Counted from the first letter of the stretch, positions 15,477 through 26,837 are shown. The stretch: DNA of 32,846 bases from Ilumatobacter sp. (GCA_007693335.1 REDU01000043.1:1-32846); one strand, 5' to 3'. A program made the numbers and translations. The notes: generated from the letters alone by a model not told the origin.

Positions 15477-16181
15477 TCAGAAGAGCACTGCGGTGAGCTG
15501 TCGACGGTACGCAGCCGTGCGTGGGTCGTGCGGACCCATCAGCTCGAGGATGTCGAGGAACTGCTGCCGGGCGTCGTCGTCGGTCTTCACCCGCTCGAGC
15601 AGCGCGGTGAGCGTGGCGTCGTGGTCGTCGGGCGGCGCCGACCCCAACCGGGCGGCGGCAGCGAGACGGCGTGTCTCGTCGTTCTCGGGGATGCGGGCGA
15701 GCAGCGCCAGCGCCTCGTCATGGTCACCGCGCCCCACCAGCAGTTCGGCCAGAGCGATCACGGCGGGCTCGTGACCCGGATCGATGTCGAGCGCAGCGCG
15801 CAGACTCAGCTCGTCACCCGCAGCGACCAGCCCGTCGAGTTGTGAGCCGCTCTCGGAGGGCAGGAGGCGGGCCACGAACTCCTCGACCGCGTGCTGGGGC
15901 ATGGCACCGGTGAATCCATCGACCACCTGGCCGTCGACGATCGCGAACACTGCGGGGATCGACTGGACCCGGAAGGCCTGGGCGATGGCCGGGTTCTGAT
16001 CGACATCGACCTTGGCGAGCACGACCGCGCCGTTCGTGGCCTCCACGACCGACTCGATGATGGGACCGAGGGTGGTGCACGGGCCGCACCACGTGGCCCA
16101 CAGGTCGACCACGACCGGTTGGGTCCGTGATCGTTCGATGATGTCGGTCTCGAAGCGTGCGTCGGTGACGTCGATGGCCAT
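15477..16181 (-). CDS. cnoX: Thioredoxin-TPR co-chaperone (CnoX/YbbN-like)
   Basis: A 234-residue cytoplasmic protein. Residues about 1-108 are a thioredoxin fold with an intact redox motif WCGPC in LWATWCGPCTTLGP and the cis-proline region SIPAVF. Residues about 112-234 are helical TPR-like repeats (AALDIDPGHEPAVIALAELLVGRGDHDEA), as in YbbN/CnoX, which protects and hands clients to GroEL and DnaK. Escherichia coli YbbN lacks the first active-site cysteine; this one keeps both, so it may also act as an oxidoreductase. A TAGGGT -10 lies 6 bp before the ATG, so it is leaderless and diverges from the usp gene at 16321. Confidence 0.9.
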   Translation of the reverse strand: MAIDVTDARFETDIIERSRTQPVVVDLWATWCGPCTTLGPIIESVVEATNGAVVLAKVDVDQNPAIAQAFRVQSIPAVFAIVDGQVVDGFTGAMPQHAVEEFVARLLPSESGSQLDGLVAAGDELSLRAALDIDPGHEPAVIALAELLVGRGDHDEALALLARIPENDETRRLAAAARLGSAPPDDHDATLTALLERVKTDDDARQQFLDILELMGPHDPRTAAYRRQLTAVLF

Positions 16182-16187
16182 CTCGGC

Positions 16188-16193
16188 ACCCTA
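16188..16193 (-). promoter_or_regulatory. -10 box (TAGGGT) of cnoX
   Basis: TAnnnT on the minus strand, 6 bp before the cnoX ATG. Confidence 0.45.
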
Positions 16194-16217
16194 CCGCTCA
16201 CCGCGGTGCCGCCACCG

Positions 16218-16260
16218 GGGACCATCGGCCCTGTGCAGGGACCCCGATCGCGCGTACTGT
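16218..16260 (+). promoter_or_regulatory. DosR/DevR-like box and promoter of the two-domain usp gene
   Basis: GGGACCATCGGCCC (16218-16231) matches 11 of 14 core positions of the mycobacterial DosR box (GGGACTWWAGTCCC). A second half-site, GGGACCCC, begins at 16238. The -10 TACTGT is at 16255-16260, so transcription should start near 16267. The box centre is then about 42 bp upstream, the position of a class II activator. Universal stress genes are classical DosR targets in mycobacteria. The regulator itself is not in this window. Confidence 0.5.
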
Positions 16261-16320
16261 TGACGTGGGTCACGGCCACACGACGATGTATGACCGGACA
16301 CTCGACAGGAGGATGCAGCG

Positions 16321-17133
16321 ATGTTCGAACGGGTGATCGTGCCAATCGACGGTTCCGACTTCTCGTGGAGGGCGCTCCAGCCGGCCCGCGCCCTGGCGAC
16401 CCAGTGCGACGCCGTCCTCGAGTTGTTCCAGGTGGTGGTCCTCCCCGACGACATCGGTCTCGCCGAGCAGTTCATCAACGACCACCTCGACAAAGTCGGC
16501 CTCGGCGACGCCGGGGTGAACGTGAAGGTGGTCGTGATGGGCGAGTCGATCGCATCGACCATCTCCGCCCACGTCGAGCGCAGCAGCGGCTCGATCGTGG
16601 TCATGAGCAGTGTCGGACGCGGCCGCTCGGCAGCTCTCATCGGCAGCATCGCCGAGGAACTCCTGGCCGAGCTCTTCGGTCCCGTGATGCTCGTGGGTCC
16701 CGACGCCAACATCGACGTGACCGACTTCCGCGGGGAGCTCCTCGTGCCGGTGGACGGCTCGGAGACCTCCGAGAGCGCGCTCGCGCTCGCCGCCGCGTGG
16801 GGCATCACGTTGGGCGCCCGTCCATGGGTGGTCAGCGTGATCGAATCCGGCTCCCAAGTCGAAGCCGACACATCTGAGAGCTCGTACCCGTCACGCCTCG
16901 CCCGGGGACTGGCGAAGCAGACCGGCCGCGACATCGAGTTCGAGGTGCTGCACGGCGGTAAACCCGAGCGTGCCATCTGCGACTTCGCCTCCAGCCTCCC
17001 CGCCACGCTCATCGTGGCGAGCACCCATGGCCGCACGGGCTTCGCCCGCATCGCCGCCGGCAGCGTGGCGATGGGCATCGTCCGGCACGCACCGTGCCCG
17101 GTCGTCTTGAACCGCCCTCCCCACCTGAACTGA
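16321..17133 (+). CDS. Universal stress protein, tandem UspA domains
   Basis: A 270-residue cytoplasmic protein with two Usp domains (about 1-133 and 137-268). The second domain has the ATP-binding signature GRTGFARIAAGS followed by VRHAPCPVV; the first has GRGRSAALIGSIAEEL, a looser version. Tandem Usp proteins of this size bind ATP and are linked to hypoxia and dormancy in mycobacteria. The ATG has a strong ribosome site, AGGAGG at 16308-16313. The leader is about 54 nt after a TACTGT -10, and a DosR-like box lies upstream. Confidence 0.93.
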   Translation: MFERVIVPIDGSDFSWRALQPARALATQCDAVLELFQVVVLPDDIGLAEQFINDHLDKVGLGDAGVNVKVVVMGESIASTISAHVERSSGSIVVMSSVGRGRSAALIGSIAEELLAELFGPVMLVGPDANIDVTDFRGELLVPVDGSETSESALALAAAWGITLGARPWVVSVIESGSQVEADTSESSYPSRLARGLAKQTGRDIEFEVLHGGKPERAICDFASSLPATLIVASTHGRTGFARIAAGSVAMGIVRHAPCPVVLNRPPHLN

Positions 17134-17157
17134 TCCGAGCGGTCGCGTCGGTGGCGA

Positions 17158-17163
17158 TACCCT
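17158..17163 (+). promoter_or_regulatory. -10 box (TACCCT) of the APH-type kinase gene
   Basis: TAnnnT hexamer 7 bp before the ATG at 17171, consistent with leaderless transcription of the kinase-PAC2 pair. Confidence 0.45.
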
Positions 17164-17170
17164 CACCGAC

Positions 17171-18223
17171 ATGGACGATCAGGACCCAGCGGCCGCCGAC
17201 ATCCCCGGGATCCGCGCCCGGTCGGTGTCCGCGTGGTTCGAGGCGAACGTGCCCGGCGCCGTCGGGCCGTTCACCTTCGACACCATCGCCGGCGGGCACT
17301 CGAACCTCACCGTTCGGGTGACCGGTGCCGACGGGCGTCGGTTCGTGCTCCGCAGACCGCCGCTCGGCCACGTGCTCGCGAGCGCACACGACATGTCACG
17401 CGAGCACCGCATCATCGCGGGTCTCCAGCGCTCCGACGTGCCCGTGCCCACCGTGCACGGCCTGTGCGACGACCTCGACGTGAACGGAGCACCGTTCTAC
17501 GTGATGGACTTCGTCGACGGTCACGTCCTGCGCGATGCCCAGAGTGCCGCCGACGCCCTCACCCCCGACGCCCGCGCCCGTGCCAGTCGCTCGCTGGTCG
17601 ACACCATGGCCCGCATCCACGCCGTCGATCTCGAGACCGCTGGCCTGTCCGACCTCGGCCGGCACGACGGCTACATCGCCCGGCAGCTCAAGCGGTGGTA
17701 CGGACAATGGCAGCAGCAGCAGACGCGCCCACTCCCCGCAGTCGATCGGGTGCACGACGAACTCGCCGCGCGGATCCCCGATCAGGGACCGGCCACGATC
17801 GTGCACGGCGACTACCGCCTCGACAACTGCATGGTGGACGACCACGGCGACGTGGTCGCGGTGCTCGACTGGGAGATCTGCACACTGGGCGATCCGCTGG
17901 CCGACCTCGGTCTCCTCCACGTGTACTGGACCGGTCCCGGCGACGAGCCCTCGGCGTGGACCGGCTCGGCCACCTCGATCGACGGCTTCTGGGACCGTTC
18001 CCGACTCGCCGAGCGGTACGCCGAGGTGTCGGGACGAGACGTCTCCGGACTCGACTTCTACGTGGCATTCGCGTTCTGGAAGCTCGCCTGCATCCTCGAA
18101 GGTGTGTACGCCAGGTACCTCGGCGGTGCCCTCGGTCAACGCGACGCATCCGAGCTCGCACCGTTCGCCGCCCAGGTCGAGGCCGCTGCCGAACGCGCCG
18201 AACGCACCCTGGAGACGCTGTGA
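17171..18223 (+). CDS. APH-family phosphotransferase (ACAD10-like kinase domain)
   Basis: A 350-residue aminoglycoside-phosphotransferase-fold kinase. The ATP-binding half has GGHSNLTVRV (about 41-50) and FVLRRPP with the likely catalytic lysine replaced by arginine in this alignment. The Brenner-type catalytic loop is HGDYRLDN (212-219) and the metal-binding segment LDWE (232-235) stands for DFG. The sequence most resembles the group found near acyl-CoA dehydrogenases (ACAD10/FadE-linked) rather than drug-resistance enzymes, so a hydroxyacyl or small-molecule substrate is more likely. Its TGA overlaps the GTG of the PAC2 gene by four bases, so the two are translationally coupled. Confidence 0.87.
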   Translation: MDDQDPAAADIPGIRARSVSAWFEANVPGAVGPFTFDTIAGGHSNLTVRVTGADGRRFVLRRPPLGHVLASAHDMSREHRIIAGLQRSDVPVPTVHGLCDDLDVNGAPFYVMDFVDGHVLRDAQSAADALTPDARARASRSLVDTMARIHAVDLETAGLSDLGRHDGYIARQLKRWYGQWQQQQTRPLPAVDRVHDELAARIPDQGPATIVHGDYRLDNCMVDDHGDVVAVLDWEICTLGDPLADLGLLHVYWTGPGDEPSAWTGSATSIDGFWDRSRLAERYAEVSGRDVSGLDFYVAFAFWKLACILEGVYARYLGGALGQRDASELAPFAAQVEAAAERAERTLETL

Positions 18224-19119
18224 CCGTCGACGAGAGTCTCCGATGGCTCACCCCCACCCGCCCGAAGCTCTCCGAGCCCGTGATGATCGTGATGCTCACC
18301 GGCTGGATCGACGCAGGGGCGGCCGCTGCGAGTGCCATCGAGACCATCTCGACCGAGGGTGGGGCCACACCCGTCGCCACCTTCGACGACGACACCTACA
18401 TCGACTTCCGGGCCCGCCGGCCCGTGATGGAGCTCCGCGACGGTCTCAACTCGACCCTGCAGTGGCACCACATCACGGTCTCGGTGGGCCGTGATCAGAC
18501 CGGACACGACCTGGTGCTGCTGTCAGGACCGGAACCCGACATGGCCTGGCACCGCTTCGCGCGCTGCACCGCCGAGCTCGCGACCGACCTCGGCGTCACC
18601 ACGATGGTGGCACTCGGCTCGTACCCGTTCACCACGCCGCACACCCGACCGTCGAAGGTGTCGATCAGCACGCCATCGCACGATCTGCTGGCGTCACTTC
18701 CGTTCCTCCGGAGCTCGGTCGACGTGCCGGCCGGCATGGCCGCCGTCCTCGAGCACGCGATGCACGAGGTCGGCATCCCGGCGGTCGGCCTCTGGGCGCA
18801 GGTCCCGCACTACATCGCCTCCCTCGAGTACCCGGCCGCCAGCGTGGCGTTGCTCGACGCGCTCCACGATGCTGCCGACGTCCTCGTCGACGGCGCCGAG
18901 CTGCGTCAGGACTCGATCGTGCAGCGCCGACGTCTCGACACGATGGTGGCCGGCAACGAGGACCACGCCCGAATGCTCCGTCAACTCGAAGAACTGCACG
19001 ACGTGGCCGACGACGACTCGGCGCCACCCGGCTCGTCACCGGCGGGACCGAGCCTCGAGATGCGGTCGGGTGATGAGATCGCCGCCGATTTCGAGCGATT
19101 CCTCCGCAACCAGGACTGA
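18220..19119 (+). CDS. PAC2-family protein (proteasome assembly chaperone-like)
   Basis: A 299-residue soluble protein. It shows the PAC2 features: MLTGWIDAGAAAASAIE near the start, FIDFRARRPVMEL-like sequence, LLSGPEPDMAWHRFA, VALGSYPFTTPHTRP and the later GLWAQVPHYIA. PAC2 proteins share a fold with eukaryotic proteasome assembly chaperone 2 and occur in archaea and actinobacteria, where their role is unsettled. The C-terminal 60 residues are an acidic helical tail. The GTG at 18220 overlaps the kinase stop (GTGA). Confidence 0.88.
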   Translation: MTVDESLRWLTPTRPKLSEPVMIVMLTGWIDAGAAAASAIETISTEGGATPVATFDDDTYIDFRARRPVMELRDGLNSTLQWHHITVSVGRDQTGHDLVLLSGPEPDMAWHRFARCTAELATDLGVTTMVALGSYPFTTPHTRPSKVSISTPSHDLLASLPFLRSSVDVPAGMAAVLEHAMHEVGIPAVGLWAQVPHYIASLEYPAASVALLDALHDAADVLVDGAELRQDSIVQRRRLDTMVAGNEDHARMLRQLEELHDVADDDSAPPGSSPAGPSLEMRSGDEIAADFERFLRNQD

Positions 19120-19134
19120 CACGCCGCACAGGAC

Positions 19135-19140
19135 TACGGT
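19135..19140 (+). promoter_or_regulatory. -10 box (TACGGT) of the LLM oxidoreductase gene
   Basis: TAnnnT hexamer 7 bp before the ATG at 19148, giving the LLM-ppk2 pair its own leaderless promoter 15 bp after the PAC2 stop. Confidence 0.45.
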
Positions 19141-19147
19141 TCGTCAC

Positions 19148-20167
19148 ATGAAGGTCGACGGTGGACTCGGATCCGATCTGCGGCACGCCGCCACCAACGC
19201 GCGTGAGGCCGAGCAAGCCGGGTACGCGGGGGTCTGGACCGCCGAGACCGCCCACGATCCGTTCCTCCCGCTGCTGCTGGCCGCCGAGCACACCACCGAC
19301 ATCGAACTCGGGACGTCGATCGCCGTGGCGTTCGCCCGCAACCCGATGACGCTCGCGAACACCGCCTGGGACCTCCAGTCCTTCTCCGGCGGTCGGTTCG
19401 TGCTGGGCCTGGGGAGCCAGATCAAGCCGCACATCACCAAGCGGTTCTCGATGGAGTGGAGCCATCCCGCAGCGCGCATGCGTGAGATGATCCAGGCGAT
19501 CCGGGCGATCTGGGACTGCTGGGAGAACGGCACCAAGCTCGCCTTCCGTGGCGACTTCTACACCCACACGCTGATGACCCCGTTCTTCACCCCTGATGCC
19601 TCCGACCTGGGCGACTTCGGGGTGCCGAAGATCTTCCTGGCCGGTGTGGGTGAGCTGATGACCGAGGTGGCCGGAGAAGTCTGCGACGGGTTCCTGTGCC
19701 ACGGGTTCACCACCGAGAAGTACCTCCGTGAGGTGACGTTGCCTGCGCTGGAACGCGGTCGGGCCAAGGCCGGCAAGACGATGGAGGGCTTCGAGATCGT
19801 CGGGCCGTCGTTCGTGGTGACCGGCAACGACGAGGCCGAGCTCGAGGCCGCTGCCGCCGGCACCCGGCAGCAGATCGCCTTCTACGGTTCCACCCCGGCG
19901 TACCGGAACGTGCTCGAGGTGCACGGATGGGGCGGCATGCAGGACGAGCTCAACGCCCTCTCCAAGCAGGGCAAGTGGGTCGAGATGGGGGGCCTGATCG
20001 ACGACGAGATCCTCAACACCTTCGCCGTCGTGGGCGAGCCCGAGCAGATCGCGCCCGAGCTGCACCGCCGCTACGGCGACGTGATCCAGCGGATCAGCTT
20101 CTACGCCCCGTACGCCAGCGACCCCGAGCGCTGGCGCAAGGTGATGACCGATCTGCGGGCGGCCTGA
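19148..20167 (+). CDS. LLM-class oxidoreductase, probably F420-dependent
   Basis: A 339-residue TIM-barrel protein of the luciferase-like superfamily. It has the family stretch GYAGVWTAETAHDPFLPLLLAAEHT, then LGTSIAVAFARNPMTLANTAWDLQSFSGGRFVLGLGSQIKPHI, the region around the cofactor site. The sequence resembles the F420-dependent TIGR03617 group of actinobacteria, which uses reduced F420 rather than FMN. The substrate is unknown. The stop is 3 bp before ppk2, so the genes are co-transcribed. Confidence 0.87.
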   Translation: MKVDGGLGSDLRHAATNAREAEQAGYAGVWTAETAHDPFLPLLLAAEHTTDIELGTSIAVAFARNPMTLANTAWDLQSFSGGRFVLGLGSQIKPHITKRFSMEWSHPAARMREMIQAIRAIWDCWENGTKLAFRGDFYTHTLMTPFFTPDASDLGDFGVPKIFLAGVGELMTEVAGEVCDGFLCHGFTTEKYLREVTLPALERGRAKAGKTMEGFEIVGPSFVVTGNDEAELEAAAAGTRQQIAFYGSTPAYRNVLEVHGWGGMQDELNALSKQGKWVEMGGLIDDEILNTFAVVGEPEQIAPELHRRYGDVIQRISFYAPYASDPERWRKVMTDLRAA

Positions 20168-20170
20168 GCG

Positions 20171-20974
20171 ATGAGCACCGAGACCGAGCGCGAACAGCCC
20201 CGCAAGCCGAAGCGCAAGGCGTACGAGGCCGAGCTCGAGCGTCTGCAATTGGAGCTGGTGCACATGCTCGAGTGGATCCGTGTGACCGGGCACCGCCTGG
20301 TCGTGGTGTTCGAGGGCCGAGACGCCGCCGGCAAGGGCGGCACCATCCGGCGCGTGGTCGATCCGCTCAACCCTCGCTACTGCCGCGTGGTCGCGCTGCC
20401 GAAGCCCACCGATCGCGAGAGCTCGCAGTGGTACTTCCAGCGCTACGTCGAACATCTGCCCGCCGCCGGCGAGATGGTGGTGTTCGACCGTTCGTGGTAC
20501 AACCGGGCCGGCGTCGAGCGGGTCATGGGGTTCTGCACCGACGAGGAGTACTGGGAGTTCCTGCGTACCGCACCGAAGTTCGAGCGCATGCTCACTGCTT
20601 CGGGCATCCAGATCGTGAAGTACTGGATCACGGTGTCGGCATCCACGCAGGCCAAGCGGTTCGAGGATCGTCTCGACGATCCGGCCAAACGCTGGAAGTT
20701 CTCCCCCATCGACGTCGCGGCGCAGAGCAAGTGGAACGAGTACTCACGGGCGAAGGACCTCATGTTCGAGCACACCTCGATCCCAGAGGCACCGTGGTGG
20801 GAGGTCGACGGGAACATCAAACGGCGCGCCCGCCTCAACGCCATCACCCACCTGCTGTCCCTGGTCGACTACGAGCCTCCCGAGTACCCCGAGATCGATC
20901 TGCCGAAGGCACCCGACAAGCGCATCCAGCGCCTCCCCGCCGAGCGGCGCAACTACATCCCCGAGCCCTGGTGA
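20171..20974 (+). CDS. ppk2: Polyphosphate kinase 2
   Basis: A 267-residue PPK2 enzyme with a P-loop kinase fold. Walker A is GRDAAGKGG (49-57), followed by FDRSWYNRAG with Asp106 as the Walker B-type residue and WKFSPID in the lid region. These match class I PPK2, which makes GTP or ATP from GDP or ADP using polyphosphate. The N terminus is a charged helical tail. It follows the LLM gene by 3 bp; the link between the two is not obvious, although polyphosphate and F420 chemistry both rise in stress. Confidence 0.93.
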   Translation: MSTETEREQPRKPKRKAYEAELERLQLELVHMLEWIRVTGHRLVVVFEGRDAAGKGGTIRRVVDPLNPRYCRVVALPKPTDRESSQWYFQRYVEHLPAAGEMVVFDRSWYNRAGVERVMGFCTDEEYWEFLRTAPKFERMLTASGIQIVKYWITVSASTQAKRFEDRLDDPAKRWKFSPIDVAAQSKWNEYSRAKDLMFEHTSIPEAPWWEVDGNIKRRARLNAITHLLSLVDYEPPEYPEIDLPKAPDKRIQRLPAERRNYIPEPW

Positions 20975-21003
20975 CGGGCGGGTGACGGGCGGGTGACGGG
21001 TGG
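20971..21003. repeat. Three 11-bp tandem repeats with stops in all three frames
   Basis: GTGACGGGCGG occurs at 20971 and 20982 and as GTGACGGGTGG at 20993. The first copy contains the ppk2 stop codon. Because the period is 11, the TGA in each copy falls in a different frame, so any ribosome that reads through ppk2 would stop within 33 bases. The deacetylase gene converges from 21019. Confidence 0.85.
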
Positions 21004-21018
21004 TCGGGCTACGACCAC

Positions 21019-22077
21019 TCAGGCGTCGGCCGTCGTGCCGGCCACACCGTGGAGCCAGCGACGCACGTTCTCGCCCAGCGCATCGTCGGCGTAGCCGCCC
21101 TCCTGAAGCACCACCGTCGGCAGCCCGAGCTCACGCACCAGCGCACCGCACCACTCGAACGACTCGGTGGTCAGCGCGAGGTCGCTGATCGGATCGGCCT
21201 CATGGGTGTCGACGCCGAGCGACACCACCAGCATCGAGGGATCGAACGCACGGATCGCATCGCAGGCCTCGGTGAGCCGTTCGAGGTAGTGGTCGGGCCG
21301 CACTCCGGCCGCCAGCGGCACGTTGATCGTGCTGCCGACACCCCGCCCGGCGCCGGTCTCGTCGGCGAACCCCGTGTGGTACGGGTACGCACGGGCCGGA
21401 TCGCCGTGGAGCGAGACGAACTGCACGTCGTCGCGGTCGTAGAAGATCTGCTGGGTGCCGTTGCCGTGGTGGTAATCGACGTCGAGCACGCTCACCTTCG
21501 TGCCGGTGGTGGTGGCGACGTGATGGGCCACCACCGCGGCGTTGTTGAAGAAGCAGTAGCCGCCGTACAGCGACCGCGAGGCGTGGTGACCGGGCGGACG
21601 GCAGAGCCCGTACGCCACCTGCTCACCCGCCAGCACCGCGTTGGCGGTGGTGAGCGCCGTGTCGACCGCGGAGCGGGCGGCCTCGTACGTCGTGGCCGTC
21701 AGCGGCGTGGTGGTCTCGAAGCACCACCATCCGAGACGTGCGCTGATCGATCGGGGCTCGACGGCCGGCCCCATGCCGTCACGCAACGCCGACATCGCGA
21801 ACAGATCGGGAACCACATCGTGGGTCCGACCGTGATGGCGCTGGTACTCGGCCCACGCGGTCTCGAGGAAGCGGATCAACCCGCTGTCGTGCACCGCCTC
21901 GATCGGGGCGGTGCCCCAGTCGTCGGGGGCCACGAAGTCGAAAAGCGCGTCGGCCGCCAACGCCGCCTGGATGATCTCGGCTCGCCCCGGGTGCTCGAAG
22001 GGGGGCTGGAACCTCGACGCCTCGATCTCGTGCTCGGGATGATGCAACCGGTGCCGAAGTGTGTAGACCACTTTCAT
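21019..22077 (-). CDS. Acetylpolyamine amidohydrolase / histone-deacetylase-fold protein
   Basis: A 352-residue zinc hydrolase of the arginase-deacetylase fold. Catalytic histidines are in RPPGHHA (H164, H165), the zinc ligands in DVDYHHGNG (D201 and H203), and the third ligand in GVDTHEADP (D290). The GxDThxxDP form and the long first loop favour the class II acetylpolyamine amidohydrolases, which remove acetyl groups from polyamines or related amines, rather than protein deacetylases. The ATG at 22077 is used with AGGA about 8 bp upstream. It follows the fatty acyl-AMP ligase by 48 bp on the same strand. Confidence 0.9.
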   Translation of the reverse strand: MKVVYTLRHRLHHPEHEIEASRFQPPFEHPGRAEIIQAALAADALFDFVAPDDWGTAPIEAVHDSGLIRFLETAWAEYQRHHGRTHDVVPDLFAMSALRDGMGPAVEPRSISARLGWWCFETTTPLTATTYEAARSAVDTALTTANAVLAGEQVAYGLCRPPGHHASRSLYGGYCFFNNAAVVAHHVATTTGTKVSVLDVDYHHGNGTQQIFYDRDDVQFVSLHGDPARAYPYHTGFADETGAGRGVGSTINVPLAAGVRPDHYLERLTEACDAIRAFDPSMLVVSLGVDTHEADPISDLALTTESFEWCGALVRELGLPTVVLQEGGYADDALGENVRRWLHGVAGTTADA

Positions 22078-22125
22078 CAAGACGATCCTGACTCCATCGG
22101 GATCATCCTCGCAGTTCGAGGTGGT

Positions 22126-23817
22126 TCAGACCAGGACGAGGGTCTCGGTGAGGTACTCCTCGCGGCACTTGGCGCGCTGGAGCTTGCCCGAGGAGGTCTT
22201 CGGGAGCGTTCCCGGGTTCACGAGCATCACGTCACGGGGTGGGATGCCGCACACCTCGAGCGTGCGGTGGTGGATGGCCTCGCGCACCGCGTCGAAGTCG
22301 TCGTGACGCACCTCGGCCACGACCACCACGCTCTCCTTGCCCTTGTAGCCCTCCATGCCGAACGCGATCACATTGCCGGCACGCACGCCGTCGAGGCCAC
22401 CCACGGCACGCTCGATGTCCTCGGGGAAGACGTTGCGGCCACCCACGATGATGACGTCCTTGATGCGACCGCACAGGACGAGCTGCCCGTCGAGCAGGTA
22501 GGCGAGATCGCCCGTGCACAGCCAGTCGTCGCGGAACAGCGCCGCCGTGGCATCGGGGCGCTTGTAGTACCCGGGCGTGACCGACGTGCCGCGGAGCAGG
22601 AGCTCGCCCACGTGGCGCTCGGGCAGCTCCTCGTAGGTGTCGGGATGCACCACCTTCATCTCGAGACCCGGCACGGCGGTGCCGAGCAACGGGAGCCGGC
22701 GGGCGCGCACCGCGAGGTCGTCGGGATCGGTCACCTCCACCGGCTTCGCGACGCGATCGCGTTCGAGCACCTCCCGGTCGACGGTGTCGCACCGCAGACC
22801 GACGCCGCGCACGGGGAACGTGCCGCCGATGGCGACCTCTGCCATACCGAACGCGGGGAAGACGCTGCCGGCACGGAAGCCGAACGGCTCCGCGGCCTCG
22901 ACGAAGGCCTCGACGGCCTTGGGATCGACCGGCTCGGCCCCGCTGAGCGCGAGCGTGAGCGTGGACAGATCGAGGTCGGTGGCACGACGCAGTGCTCGGG
23001 TGGCGAGCACCCAGGAGAAGTTCGGGCCGGCCGTGGCCGTGCCGCCCCAGTCGGAGATCCACTGCATCCAGTTGCCCGGATGGGCGAGGAAGTCCTGCGG
23101 GGCCGCCTGGACGAGGTCGACACCCTTGGTCATCGGCAGGGCCAGGAACCCCACCAGACCCATGTCGTGATAGAGCGGCAACCACGACACCATCACGTCG
23201 CCGTCGGCCAGTTCTGCCGCCTCGCTGCAGGCGTCGATGTTGGCCGACAACACCCGGTCGGGGATCATCACGCCCTTCGGCTCACTGGTGGAACCGCTCG
23301 TGTACTGCAGGATCACGAGCCGTTCGGGATCGTTCGATGGCACCTCGAGGGCGTCGCCGGAGGGAACACCGGGCGCTCCCGGCAGCACCGCCCGCATCGC
23401 TTCGATCGGCGGATCGCCGGGAACCGCCTCGTAGAAGGCCGCCAGCTGATCGTCGATGAGGACCAACTTGGCGTCGCCGTGGCGGATGCGGGCCCGGGTG
23501 CCCTCGATGAACGCCTCGAGCGAGCCCATCCGCATCGGGAGGGGGAGCACCATCGAGGCGATACCCGCCATCCAGCAACCACGCACGATGGTCATCAGCT
23601 CGCGGCTCGTGGGGCCGAGCACGGCCACGTGATCGCCGGGGAGCAGACCGCGGGCCTGCAGCGCTGCTCCGACCGCTCGGGCTTCGTCGTGGATCTGCCG
23701 CCACGAGATCTTCTCGGATCCGTGGGCGCCCATCACCGACCTCCCGACGAAGCGGACGCCGGTTCCGGAGTCGGCGGCCTGTTCCAGACGGTCGATGGTC
23801 GACATGGGCGAATCCAT
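22126..23817 (-). CDS. Fatty acyl-AMP ligase (FadD-type)
   Basis: A 563-residue adenylating enzyme of the ANL superfamily. The phosphate-binding loop is YTSGSTSEPKGVMI; later come GEPVDPKAVEAF-like sequence with FGMAEVAIG, the hinge around GRIKDVIIVGGRNVFPEDIE and the C-terminal PKTSSGKLQRAKCREEYL with catalytic lysine. The mix of motifs and the FAAL-type insertion region point to fatty acyl-AMP ligases, which load acyl chains onto acyl carrier proteins instead of CoA; no carrier protein or PKS lies nearby. A TAGCGT -10 lies 8 bp before the ATG at 23817; an alternative ATG is at 23805. It is divergent from leuS. Confidence 0.88.
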   Translation of the reverse strand: MDSPMSTIDRLEQAADSGTGVRFVGRSVMGAHGSEKISWRQIHDEARAVGAALQARGLLPGDHVAVLGPTSRELMTIVRGCWMAGIASMVLPLPMRMGSLEAFIEGTRARIRHGDAKLVLIDDQLAAFYEAVPGDPPIEAMRAVLPGAPGVPSGDALEVPSNDPERLVILQYTSGSTSEPKGVMIPDRVLSANIDACSEAAELADGDVMVSWLPLYHDMGLVGFLALPMTKGVDLVQAAPQDFLAHPGNWMQWISDWGGTATAGPNFSWVLATRALRRATDLDLSTLTLALSGAEPVDPKAVEAFVEAAEPFGFRAGSVFPAFGMAEVAIGGTFPVRGVGLRCDTVDREVLERDRVAKPVEVTDPDDLAVRARRLPLLGTAVPGLEMKVVHPDTYEELPERHVGELLLRGTSVTPGYYKRPDATAALFRDDWLCTGDLAYLLDGQLVLCGRIKDVIIVGGRNVFPEDIERAVGGLDGVRAGNVIAFGMEGYKGKESVVVVAEVRHDDFDAVREAIHHRTLEVCGIPPRDVMLVNPGTLPKTSSGKLQRAKCREEYLTETLVLV

Positions 23818-23825
23818 GGGTGTCG

Positions 23826-23831
23826 ACGCTA
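23826..23831 (-). promoter_or_regulatory. -10 box (TAGCGT) of the acyl-AMP ligase gene
   Basis: Minus-strand TAGCGT 8 bp before the ATG at 23817. The same hexamer serves lepA, rpsT and the BldD-like gene. Confidence 0.45.
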
Positions 23832-23930
23832 CTGCCATCCGGTGCGGGTCGGCGTGTCCCACGGCCGGTGCGGGGACGAACCCGGGGTGACCGCCGACAG
23901 CCGGCCGCGCTGCGCCCCGAGGGCTCCCCC

Positions 23931-23936
23931 TAGGCT
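23931..23936 (+). promoter_or_regulatory. -10 box (TAGGCT) of leuS
   Basis: TAnnnT hexamer 8 bp before the leuS GTG at 23945, consistent with a leaderless transcript; no T-box leader is present. Confidence 0.45.
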
Positions 23937-23944
23937 GCGGCACT

Positions 23945-26821
<2,877 letters not shown>

Positions 26822-26837
26822 CGGCCGGCCGGCCGGC

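Noticed and set aside
17171-18223. Aminoglycoside resistance gene
   Set aside because: Fold and HGDYRLDN are shared with APH enzymes, but the sequence resembles the ACAD10-linked metabolic group; no resistance context.
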